Positions 55,118-63,811 of a stretch of DNA of 64,000 nucleotides are shown here, piece by piece; position 1 is the stretch's first letter, and each line of letters opens with the position of its first letter. The notes beneath the pieces are model-generated. The model ran no database searches, was not told where the DNA came from, and saw only the letters and a list, made by a program, of their open reading frames with translations. The translations under genes and the position numbers were made by a program. Source of the DNA: Nectonema munidae (Eukaryota; Nematomorpha; Nectonematoida; Nectonematidae); assembly GCA_030549495.1 (NCBI GenBank), contig JAUIRK010000988.1:1-64000 (forward strand), read 5' to 3'.

Positions 55118-55387
55118 TACACTTTGCACTCAAAACGAAAACTTTTATTCTATTTTCTCAGTTTTCTAATTTTACACTGTATGATTGTGTACGGTATATT
55201 AGGCATTTTATTCTACAGATTACGTTGAGAAATGAGAAAAATTTACAAGAAGGATAATGATCAATATATGTGCTGGTTTATCATGAGATGTCGTTTTTAA
55301 CCTTGATATAATGTAGGATAATCTTCATGATTAATTTTTGTATCCGAGCATATTGAAGGTAGAATATAAACAAAATTAAAGCTGTGT

Positions 55388-55403
55388 TGTGTGATGTCAC
55401 ACA
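55388..55403. promoter_or_regulatory. CRE-like palindrome, promoter copy 2
   Basis: Identical 16-bp palindrome to that at 55,058, again ending 38 bp before its TATA box. Preservation of both sequence and spacing in the two copies supports a regulatory role. Confidence 0.4.
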
Positions 55404-55441
55404 GAGAATTTTTTCAAATATGTCATCACTAATCATTTGTG

Positions 55442-55448
55442 TATAAAA
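55442..55448 (+). promoter_or_regulatory. TATA box, promoter copy 2 (proximal)
   Basis: TATAAAA lies 82 bp before the ATG at 55,524. Transcription starting about 30 bp downstream would leave a 5' leader of about 50 bases, typical for a transposase gene. This is the better candidate for the main promoter. Confidence 0.5.
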
Positions 55449-55523
55449 TACATTTTGCACTCAAATCAAAAACTTTCATTTTATTTTCTCAGTTTTCTAA
55501 TCTGTGTGATTATTATCTCCGTC

Positions 55524-57606
55524 ATGCAGTCGTCTTCAAGTGTTTCTTCTTATAACACTATAACTTCTTCTTCTGAAAGTTTTACTTCGTCTTCATCTGA
55601 GGAGTCAGATATTTCTGAAACGGTTTCAGATTTCTTACTTGCTCCAGACGGTACACGTTATCAATGGGATCCTTTTTCTACGAATGTTGGAAGACCTGGA
55701 ACTTTTAATATTAGAGATACTGTCGCCGAACCATATGGTCCTAAAGGAGATGCTAAATCTTTAGTTGATCCTTTGAAAATTTTTCAACTTTTTTTTACTG
55801 TTGAAACAATATCCCATATTTATCGCTGTACCAAATTAAAGATGGATGAGGCATATGCGTGAGTCAAATTTAATTTTAAATAGTTTTAGTCACAGTTGAC
55901 ATCAATGTAACTATTTTGCTTATTAAAACTTTTGTGCAAATAGATGCTACTTTTTTGTTCATCTAATCGGTTGACGTCAACTATGAAAAAATTTATTTTA
56001 AACACAATTTATTTTAAATTTTTTAATTTCTTTTAAAACTTTAGTCTAAATTCTCGGGCTATATTTTTCAATTTTTTGCTTAGTACACTACTTGGACATT
56101 CAAAAAACTTTTTATTGCTTATGTATTTTGGTAGAAACATTTAAATAAATTATCTTTATTTGTAATACCAAAATATAAAAGCTATTATACTTTATTTTTA
56201 TGATGAAAAGATGACTCTCCGAGAAAAGTATTTATTTAAAAATATTGTTCGTAATTTTATTATCTTTTTTGTGTTTTAGAAATATGCCTGAAACTTTCCA
56301 AAAGACTAAATTTTGTTTTGAAAAGTTCAGTATTGCTGACATACTATCTTATTTTGCATGTTTACTACACATTGGACAGGCAAAAAATCAAAAATTAGAT
56401 GTAAAATACCTCTTTTCTCAAAAGCATGGAGAGCCATTTTTAAAAGCTTCTATAAATCGAGATATGTTTTTTCTTATCCATCGTTTTATACGCTTTGACA
56501 AAAAAAGTGAAAGAAATCAGGAAGATAAATTGGGAGCAATAAGAGAATTACACGACCATTTTTATAAAATATTCAGCAGGTACTATACTCCGCAAGATTG
56601 CGTAACTGTTGATGAACAGTTGATAAAATTTAGAGGAAGAACGGCTTTACGAATCTATGATCGATCCAAGCCAGGACGCTATGGCATAAAATGCTACCAC
56701 TGCAATGACGCAAGAACTTATTATGTGCTCAAACCCGAAATTTATGTCCCTGGTCTCCTAGATAAAACTTATTTTTCTTCTGAAGAAATTGTAAAAAGAC
56801 TTGTGGCAAGTTGTGAGTTGCCAAAAGGTTGCGGCATATTCATGGACAGGTTCTTTACCTCTCATGAACTTTGCAAATGGGCACGAGAACAAAACCTCAC
56901 AGTCTGTGGCACTGCAAGAGCTAATCGCCGCTTTATACCTTACCTTTTCAGACCAGATCATCTAAAAAGTCTCGCCTTACAAGATTGTGAGAGTAAATTC
57001 CTTTACACAGAATTTGCATCCTTGACTGCTTACATTCCTCACAAGCATTCACAAAGAGACTTCAAAGTAGTTTATATAATGTCGTCTCAACATTTGGGAA
57101 GCATCAACTTGTTAGGTCCAAGACGTAAACCGGAGACTGTTGTCGATTACAATAAATTTAAATCGGGCGTTGATAGTTGTAATCGAATGCTAAGAGACTT
57201 TACTTCTTACAAAGCTTCAAGGAGATGGCCTTTTCTTTTGTTTTGTAATTATTTAGACATATCAGCTTATAACAGTTGGGTCATCATCAAGAGCAACGCT
57301 CCAGAAAAATTTCCATCGGTACAAAAAGGTGGGAGAAAGTACTTCATAAGAGATCTGTGTCTAAGACTTAGTCACCTTTCAATGATGAACAGATGTAATG
57401 ATCCTCTCACCCACAGAATCACAAAGGAACTTATTTCATTTTACGGGATCCAACAAGATATACCTGAGATTGCTTCCTCTTCTCGTGGATATTGCTTTGT
57501 TTCTACTTGTAGACCAAAAAAGAGAGGAACAAGAAAGTGCGCAACATGCAAAAGGCCTATATGTAAAGCACACACAAAGTACATTTGTCAAAGTTGTGGA
57601 ATTTAA
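55524..57606 (+). CDS. piggyBac-family transposase, two exons (55524-55858, 56280-57606), 553 residues
   Basis: This enzyme excises the element and pastes it into TTAA sites in the nucleus. The ATG at 55,524 is preferred over an upstream in-frame ATG (55,437) because the latter overlaps the TATA box. Exon 1 ends at a GTGAGT donor and exon 2 starts after TTTTTTGTGTTTTAG; joining preserves the frame through an Ala codon and gives 553 residues. Domains: a Ser/acidic N-terminus (1-40), the family N-terminal stretch (DGTRYQWDPFS, about 42-52), then the DDE_Tnp_1_7 catalytic region. Its three catalytic aspartates are visible at about 223 (TVDEQ), 301 (MDRFFTS) and 410 (SGVDS), together with the family motifs FRGR, SKPGRYGIKC and RRWPF. 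The fourth conserved aspartate of the family, three residues after the third (GVDxxD), is Asn-413 here. A C-terminal Cys-rich zinc finger (about 517-551, CATC...CKAH...CQSC) binds the element ends in relatives. Length is close to the family norm (about 590). It looks intact. Confidence 0.88.
55859..56279 (+). other. Predicted intron of the transposase gene (421 bp)
   Basis: Begins GTGAGT and ends in a T-rich tract and TTTTAG. It is AT-rich, has stops in all frames, and its removal leaves the piggyBac reading frame continuous. Translation conservation resumes right after the acceptor (NMPETFQK). Confidence 0.75.
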
Positions 57607-57694
57607 TTTTCCTCTTTTTTTATGCTAACTAATCAAAATTAAATATTTTTAAGTTTTTTGCTCAATTAATTTTTATTATTGCTTTTTATTCATG

Positions 57695-57700
57695 AATAAA
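57695..57700 (+). terminator. Poly(A) signal of the transposase gene
   Basis: AATAAA lies 89 bases after the stop codon and about 44 bases before the transposon end, a normal position for a compact autonomous element. Confidence 0.6.
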
Positions 57701-57748
57701 GTTCATAATGTGAAAAGAAATTTAGTTACTTTCTTTAGATGGCGTTAA

Positions 57749-57794
57749 AGATCTACAGAAGAAAAAAATATACAGTTATTCACTATCAGTTTTT
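57749..57794. mobile_element. Right arm of the small inverted-repeat element
   Basis: AGATCTACAGAAG through ACTATCAGTTTT mirrors 54,476-54,547. It directly follows the TTAA on the right of the piggyBac insertion. The satellite does not resume beyond it, so the element sits at, not inside, the satellite array. Confidence 0.55.
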
Positions 57795-57927
57795 ATTTTT
57801 GAAAAATTTGTTGTTTTTTGAAAATTTACATTATAATTTTAACATAGGTTTTATATAAGATAGTCGACGTAAATTTAGTTTGAAAATTACCATTGACGTA
57901 AAACTCCCGTTCCGTCTTGCGAAGGTT
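57795..57927. other. Unassigned spacer
   Basis: AT-rich sequence with a short less AT-rich patch (AAACTCCCGTTCCGTCTTGCG at about 57,900). No open frame, repeat or recognisable motif is seen. Confidence 0.5.
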
Positions 57928-59179
57928 AATGTAGCAATCTTTTTCAAAGCGATTTTTTTTAAAGCAATTTTTTCAGATAATTTTTTTAGGAAAATATCAT
58001 CAAACAGAAACCATTTTTAATGTAGCAATCTTTTTCAAAGCAAGTATGTTAAATTTGGAAAAGTAATTGACAAATTTGAAATCAAATACAATAAAATTTT
58101 CCCTCTTTCTATATTTATATTATTGTTTTTTTTTTCAGGAAATTTTTCTTCTGTAAAATAGAAAATGTTTTCTTACTGTAACAATTTGTTTTCAAATAAA
58201 TTATGTTAAATTTCAAAAAGTAACTGATAAATTTAAAATCAAATAGAATAAATTTTCCCATTTTCTATAAATATTTGTATAAGTTTTTTTTTAAATCAAT
58301 TTTTTTAGGAAAATATCATCAAACAGAAAACATTTTTTTAATGTAGCAATCTTTTTCAAAGCAAGTATGTTACATTTCGAAAAGTAATTGACAAATTTGA
58401 AATCAAATACAATAAAATTTTCCCTCTTTCTATATTTATATTATTGTTTTTTTTCAGAATTATTTTTTCAGGAAATTATCATCAAATAGAAAATGTTTTC
58501 TTACTGTAACAATCTGTTTTCAAATCAATTATGTTACATTTCAAAAAGTAACTGATAAATTTAAAATCAAATAAAATAAATTTTCCCATTTTCTATAAAT
58601 AATTGTATTATTGTTTTTTTCGAAACTATTTTTTCAGGAAAATATCATCAAACAGAAAACATTTTTTTAATGTAGCAATCTTTTTCAAAGCAAGTATGTT
58701 AAATTTGGAAAAGTAATTTACAAATTTGAAATCAAATACAATAAAATTTTCCCTCTTTCTATATTTATATTATTGTTTTTTTTCAGAATTATTTTTTCAG
58801 GAAATTATCATCAAATAGAAAATGTTTTCTTACTGTAACAATCTGTTTTCAAATCAATTATGTTACATTTCAAAAAGTAACTGATAAATTTAAAATCAAA
58901 TAGAATAAATTTTCCGATTTTCTATAAATATTTGTATTATTGTTTTTTTTTCAAATCAATTTTTTAGGAAAATATCATCAAACAAAACATTTTTTTAATG
59001 TAGCAATCTTTTTCAAAGCAAGTATGTTACATTTCGAAAACTAATTGACAAATTTGAAATCAAATACAATAAAATTTTCCCTCTTTCTATATTTATATTA
59101 TTGTTTTTTTTCAGAATTATTTTTTCAGGAAATTATCATCAAATAGAAAATGTTTTCTTACAGTAACAATCTTTTTTCC
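57928..59179. repeat. Dimeric minisatellite, about 325-bp higher-order unit (A/B monomers)
   Basis: Two related monomers of about 155-170 bp alternate. Monomer A is marked by TGTAGCAATCTTTTTCAAAG (58,021, 58,342, 58,671, 58,999, with a partial copy near 57,930). Monomer B is marked by TTACTGTAACAATC-type sequence (about 58,174, 58,501, 58,830, 59,160). Like monomers recur every 321-329 bp and are nearly identical, while A and B differ at many positions. This is a higher-order repeat of about four units. No coding capacity. Confidence 0.88.
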
Positions 59180-59289
59180 TAACTTTTTAATTAGAAGAGA
59201 TATTCAAATTCTGATTGCAGATTCGGAATCTACGCATAAATCCCTCTTAGAAACAACTATAAAATAAATTTAAAAAAAAATTTCCAATA

Positions 59290-59306
59290 CCCCCCCCCCC
59301 CCCCCC
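59290..59306 (+). repeat. 17-base poly-C tract
   Basis: An uninterrupted C run in very AT-rich DNA, followed by TGGGG. It sits at the same position in its repeat copy as the C tract at 59,626. Confidence 0.9.
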
Positions 59307-59625
59307 TGGGGAAAAGAGATCCGTTAATGCAAAACTGTGATAACTTTTTAATTAGAAGAGATATTCAAATTCTGATTGCAGATTCGAAATCTACGTATAA
59401 ATCCCTCTCAGAAACAATTAAATAAAAAATCCATCATTGGGAAAAAAAGGTCCGTTAGTGAGCTCTCATCCTATTTTTGGTCGTAAAAAGTTTAAACTGT
59501 CATAACTTTTTAATTAGAAGAGATATTCAAATTCTGATTGCAGATTCGGAATCTACGCATAAATTTAGAAACTAAATTTAGAAACTTAAAAACTATAAAA
59601 TAAAATTAAAAAAAATTTTTCCAAT

Positions 59626-59640
59626 CCCCCCCCCCCCCCC
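59626..59640 (+). repeat. 15-base poly-C tract
   Basis: Second C run, followed by TTGGGG, occupying the equivalent place two copies downstream. Length may be unreliable in an assembly. Confidence 0.9.
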
Positions 59641-60159
59641 TTGGGGAAAAGAGGTCCGTTAATGCAAAACTGTGATAACTTTTTAATTAAAAGAGATATT
59701 CAAATTCTGATTGCAGATTCGAAATCTACGCATAAATCCCTCTCAGAAACAATTATTAAATAAAAAATCCATCATTGGGAAAAAGTTCCGTTAGTGAGCT
59801 CTCATCCTATTTTTGGTCGTAAAAAATCATGTAAATAAAATTTTTGAAGCCTATACTTCCCATACAAAAAGGTCCGTTGTGAGCTCTCATCCAAAAATTT
59901 GGTCGTAAAAATTTTTCAAACTGTCATAACTTTTTAATTAGAAGAGATATTCAAATTCTGATTGCAGATTTGGAATCTACGCATAAATCCCTCTCAGAAA
60001 CAATTATTAAATAAAAAATCCATCATTGGGAAAAAAAGGTCCGTTAGTGAGCTCTCAACCTATTTTTGGTCGTAAAAAGTTAAAATTGTCATAACTTTTT
60101 AATTAGAAGAGATATTCAAATTCTGATTGCAGATTTAGAATCTACGCATAAAACTGATC

Positions 60160-61311
60160 CAAATTCACTCACGCCACAAAGATTGACATCAAAAATGCTT
60201 TCTATGGCATCAAGATAAACAAGAACTATACGTCGTCTCGTTATTCTCCTTTAAAAATAAACACAGAACTTACAACTTCACAAGACTCCCAATGGGGGCA
60301 AATTTTGTCGCGGGAGTCCTGCAATACATTTTAAAGAAGATGCTCGCCAAAACAGGAAACAATGACTGCGATACAGAGGTAATCACCTATTTAGACGATA
60401 TACTAATTTTAGGCATCAACGTAGAAAAACGAACAAAAGGACATCTAAAATACCGGAAATGTTCAAAAGATGCAACGTAATGGTAAACTACAACAAATCC
60501 ATCTTAACACCCACGCAAGCACTTGAATACCTGGGCCTGCGTCTTGATCTGGAACAGAGAAGAATGCACCTAAAAGAAAATACAAAGATAGCCTGCTACA
60601 AAGCTGCAAGTTTTCTAAAGAACTACAAGGATGGACTGACCAAGGAGAGCCTAAGCTGGTTAGGCTACCTAAACTACTATCTGGGCACAGTAAAGAAAAG
60701 ATGGAAGACACTCAGTAGAGGATATCACATCGCGAAATTAAAAGACGAAGATAACGACTGCTGGGAAGATCTAGAAGATACAATTGATGAGTACATACTC
60801 TTAGAAGAAGAGCAAACACCAAAAAACGGAGAAATCTATGTGGACGCTACCGAGTCACAAATTGGCATACATGCAAATGGTAAAGAATACACACTTCAAA
60901 TGGGAAGAAAGATAAGGATTGAAATCGCGGAACTGCTGGGCCTAATGATTGCAGTCAAATACAACGCCAACAAAAGAACAATCATGTGTGACTCAACAAC
61001 GGCAATACAAGTTTACCTAAAACACGGATCACCTAAAAAGAAATTAAATAAAATTGTTCAATTATTTGGACAGACGAATGGAGAGACTTGGTCAAGTACA
61101 TTCCTAGCCAACAAAACAAAGCAGACAAACCGTCAAGACGAGAAGAGTGCATCAGCAATACCGGGTCAAGGCCTATATAAGGCTTGGCCTGGTTAGGCAC
61201 TCACTCTTTTCTCTTTCTCTCAACTACATGTTACTCCCACCCACCCACCTCAAAAGCTTTATTTTGTGCATATATATCATTTACTCATTTTGTTTTGTTT
61301 TCTTTAATAAA
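60160..61311 (+). mobile_element. Broken retroelement fossil: RT-RNase H fragment with promoter-like 3' tail
   Basis: The fragment shows a reverse-transcriptase palm region with the catalytic YLDD (60,388-60,399), a downstream LEYLGL-type thumb motif, and an RNase H-like domain (about 60,830-61,000) with acidic residues in VDAT, EIAEL and CDST. Downstream lie a TATATAA (61,174-61,180) and an AATAAA (61,306-61,311), which could be a long-terminal-repeat remnant. No gag, protease, integrase or tyrosine recombinase is seen. The palm and RNase H wording resembles DIRS-like or pararetrovirus/hepadnavirus-like elements more than typical gypsy or copia, but I cannot settle the family. It is 5'-truncated and broken, with probably only a few interruptions, so of moderate age. 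It starts where the 162-bp array ends. Confidence 0.7.
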
Positions 61312-62185
61312 ATGGTTGGTTATATATTAAAAAAAATATATATATTTTTTATAAATTTTATTTTTATAAATATTTTATAATTAATTAACTTTTATAATAA
61401 TTAAAATATAATTAATAAATATTCAATATATAGCTTTAATATATATATAATACATTTATAATATATTAAAAGTATATAAAATTCTTCCTAAATAATTGTA
61501 AGTGAAAATATATTTTGGCAACACTGCTTAATTTTTCATGAATCCTGTAACTGAAGCCATGAAAAATTAAATTATAGCTATAATGATAAAATAATCTAAA
61601 ACAATCAAGTAATGTTTTTCTAAAGAAGTTATATAAATAATAGAAATAAGATAATATATGCTTGAAACAAAGTCTTTTATTTTCAGGTTATTAAAAACTT
61701 TTTCAATTTGTTGTACATTTTACAATAAAATGTTTTCAATTAATAATACAGTAGTCATAAACTCAGAAAATGTTTTTTTATATAGTAAAACTGAGACAAT
61801 AAGTTAACACTGTGATTTAAAGTTGCTTTGGATTGGGACGTTTTACCAGAAACCTTTTTGAAAATAGACTTATCACAAATTTGCAAAAAAAAATGAAAAA
61901 AATGAACATAATTGTTTTGGTTTACATAAATTGCTGATTTAAAAAGGAATATTTTTAAATTTGCAAGAAATGTGTGCAAACAAATTACCAGTGATGCGTT
62001 TGCGCAACACAACTTTTTTCTTTATAGAAAATAAAAATTGTTTTTTAGATCAAAATATAAATAAATAAACAATTAGCATATTTAATAAAAAAAGTTCAAA
62101 ATTTTATTTTATAAGTAATGGATTTTTGAGATGTTGTTCTATTGAGTTGAAAAATGTAATGAGATGAAAAATGGGATAGAAGTGA
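61312..62185. other. AT-rich spacer with no assignable gene
   Basis: The first 250 bp are almost pure A/T (TATATATATAATAC-type runs at about 61,340-61,460). A minus-strand open frame of 85 codons (61,755-62,012, beginning MCCANASLVICL) is present, but I recognise no domain and it is bounded by low-complexity AT sequence, so I treat it as unsupported. Confidence 0.5.
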
Positions 62186-62383
62186 TTATAGGGAGGAAGA
62201 GAGAACTGAGAAGTGTAGTAGTATATTATCAATGATTTTAATGCATTGAGGTGGAAATATTAGGCAGTAGAGGAAGATGTGGATGGGAGTTTCAATGCAG
62301 AGACATCCAAATCCGCAAAAAGGGTTGGCGTGTAGTTTTATATTGAAAAAGTATGCATAGCATGGGCAATGTGCGCTAAACCA
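62186..62383 (-). mobile_element. Degenerate 3' coding tail of a non-LTR retrotransposon (LINE), minus strand
   Basis: The minus strand reads 65 codons ending at TAA (62,186-62,188) and contains FSAHCPCYAYFF, ANPFCGFGCLC and ETPIHIFLYC. The C-x3-C-x7-H-x4-C spacing followed by a hydrophobic stretch matches the Cys/His-rich C-terminus that follows the reverse transcriptase in many insect LINEs (R1/Jockey/RTE-like), where it usually reads as C..C....E...H.F..C. An in-frame TGA lies just upstream, and the frame cannot be followed further back, so the copy is a decayed, 5'-truncated remnant. The exact clade is not resolvable. Confidence 0.45.
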
Positions 62384-63542
62384 TCATGTTACGTGGAAGT
62401 GTAAAAGTTGTATTCAGAGTGAATTGGGATAAACTAGAAGGTATGTTGTTAAGCCATTCATTTGTGATTGAGTTATTTAGGAATAGCTATGCACTTTTCA
62501 GTTTGCTAAACATTTTATCTAAAAAAAATTATAACTTAATTTTTGAAATTAATTTAGTTTTGTTGAGCAATACACTACTCTCTCTCCCTTACAACCCCAT
62601 AAAAAAAGGCAATGCAAAATGAAAATTACATTAAAAAAGGGATAAAAAATAAGATAAGGGAAATAAGTTAGAAATTAAATACTACAAAAATTGCCATTTC
62701 CGGAAGTGATGAGCAATCTTTTTGTTTAATTAGAAAGCAAGAATAAATAAGAACTATTTACTATTTAAAAAACATGATTAATTTATTCAAAAATTTATCA
62801 ATTTTAGAAATAATAAATGAAAGATTTTACAATCTTCTTTTGTTAATAAATACCTTTCATAATAATCAAAAAGATGATATGTTGTTCTGTATTTTTATCC
62901 TAATAGAGCTACTAAATATTTGTATTTAATATTTAATATTTAATTATTTAAATAAATACATATATTGATATATAATTGGAATATGAAATATCCATATATA
63001 AATGTAAAGAAAATATAGCATATAATAATTATTATATTCCATAAAACAAATTTCTATTATAATTTGAAAGATAGTCATTTCATAAATAAATTACTCCGTA
63101 TCCAATAATTTTTTGTAAGTTGGTATTATAAAAGGGACAATAAATTGCTTATTACGGTATTTCATCTAATATACTTCTTTATCTTTATTAAATACAATCA
63201 TTAAAAATTTCAAATTAAATGATCAAAATAGGGTTATATACAAACATAGATAGCAGCAGTGTATAAATGTTTTCAATTATAAACAAATTATTATTTTCAA
63301 ACAGCAATATGCTGTTTAAAGCTTAAGGTAAATATCTTTATTATCGCTTTTTTTTTAATACACCTTAATTTATTATTAACTGAATGTCTCCAAATTACAA
63401 TGCTATAGAACCATAGAGGTAAAAAGAATGTTTTATAAAGCATAAGTTTAATATTTAAGAACATTCAATTATTGTATCTGTTAATTACTCCAAGTACACT
63501 GTTAAATTATATGGTAACAGATTCAATGTGAATTTTGTATGT
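62384..63542. other. AT-rich spacer with no assignable gene
   Basis: Contains plain AT-rich sequence with many short T/A runs (for example around 62,930-63,060). The plus-strand 78-codon frame at 62,386-62,622 overlaps the LINE remnant's antisense and low-complexity sequence, and I see nothing to support it. No repeat array or RNA gene is recognised. Confidence 0.5.
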
Positions 63543-63698
63543 TTAACTAATAAACCTAGTAGATAGAACGTTTGCAAGTCCATTACTTGCTACTCCACCA
63601 GTTTGAGCTTTAGATGTTAAAGCGTAAATACTGAATGTTTCATTTCTTAGTAGCATTTGAGCTAGTGTACGTCTAAAATAAAGCTGATCTTTTTTCAT
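63543..63698 (-). other. Small minus-strand open frame, 51 codons, unidentified
   Basis: It begins MKKDQLYFRR and contains SIYALTSKAQTGG; the composition is balanced and looks more protein-like than the surrounding AT-rich sequence. A splice-acceptor-like CTTTATTTTAG lies inside its 5' part, so it could be a terminal exon or a transposon remnant. I recognise no family and give it little weight. Confidence 0.2.
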
Positions 63699-63811
63699 GA
63701 GAATTTGTCAATCGATATCAACAACCTTTATGCTATCAAGGTTAAATTCATGACAATCAGGGGTGAGGAGGTATAGCCAATCTCATGTTGGACCGGAGAG
63801 ATTTTCATATA

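Larger units (their letters stand above)
54846..55507 (+). repeat. 331-bp tandem duplication covering the transposase promoter
   Basis: Copy 1 begins at 54,846 and copy 2 at 55,177, both with CTGTATG...TGTGTACGGT. They run in parallel through TATGTGCTGGTTTATCATGA, the palindrome, the TATA box and TTTTCTCAGTTTTCTAAT. They are roughly 90% identical with a few small indels. The CTGTGTGATT at 55,502 even looks like the start of a third copy. The transposase ATG lies immediately after copy 2. Confidence 0.9.
54743..57744 (+). mobile_element. piggyBac-family DNA transposon, apparently complete (about 3.0 kb)
   Basis: The element starts CGCCATCT and ends AGATGGCG, each abutted by TTAA (54,739-54,742 and 57,745-57,748). 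Together these make a perfect 12-bp inverted TTAA plus terminus on both sides, the hallmark of piggyBac insertion. Inside, in order, are an A/T-rich leader, a duplicated promoter region, one two-exon transposase gene and a poly(A) signal. The length matches autonomous piggyBac-like elements. The open reading frame, intact ends and intact target duplication suggest a fairly recent insertion. I find no other copy in the window. Confidence 0.85.
59180..60152. repeat. About 162-bp tandem repeat, six copies, sharing a module with the satellite
   Basis: Copies start with TAACTTTTTAATTA at 59,180, 59,341, 59,503, 59,676, 59,927 and 60,092 (the last is truncated). Each has AAGAGATATTCAAATTCTGA, then CAGATT and AATCTACG. 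Some copies continue with a poly-C tract and others with CCATCATTGGG and GTGAGCTCTCATCC. The 251-bp copy contains an extra duplicated TCCGTTGTGAGCTC segment. The first 60 bp of each copy match the module at 821-884 of every satellite unit. Confidence 0.88.

Noticed and set aside
56758-56961. Minus-strand 67-codon ORF inside the transposase
   Set aside because: Antisense shadow of the conserved catalytic domain.
57398-57628. Plus-strand 76-codon ORF overlapping the transposase 3' end
   Set aside because: Alternative frame of the zinc-finger region; the transposase frame carries the conserved cysteines.
54476-57794. The outer inverted repeats as the true ends of the piggyBac
   Set aside because: They are not flanked by TTAA, while the inner CGCCATCT termini are, on both sides. 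Kept as an alternative model but not as the main call.
60463-60711. Minus-strand 82-codon ORF in the retroelement fossil
   Set aside because: Antisense shadow of the reverse-transcriptase fragment.
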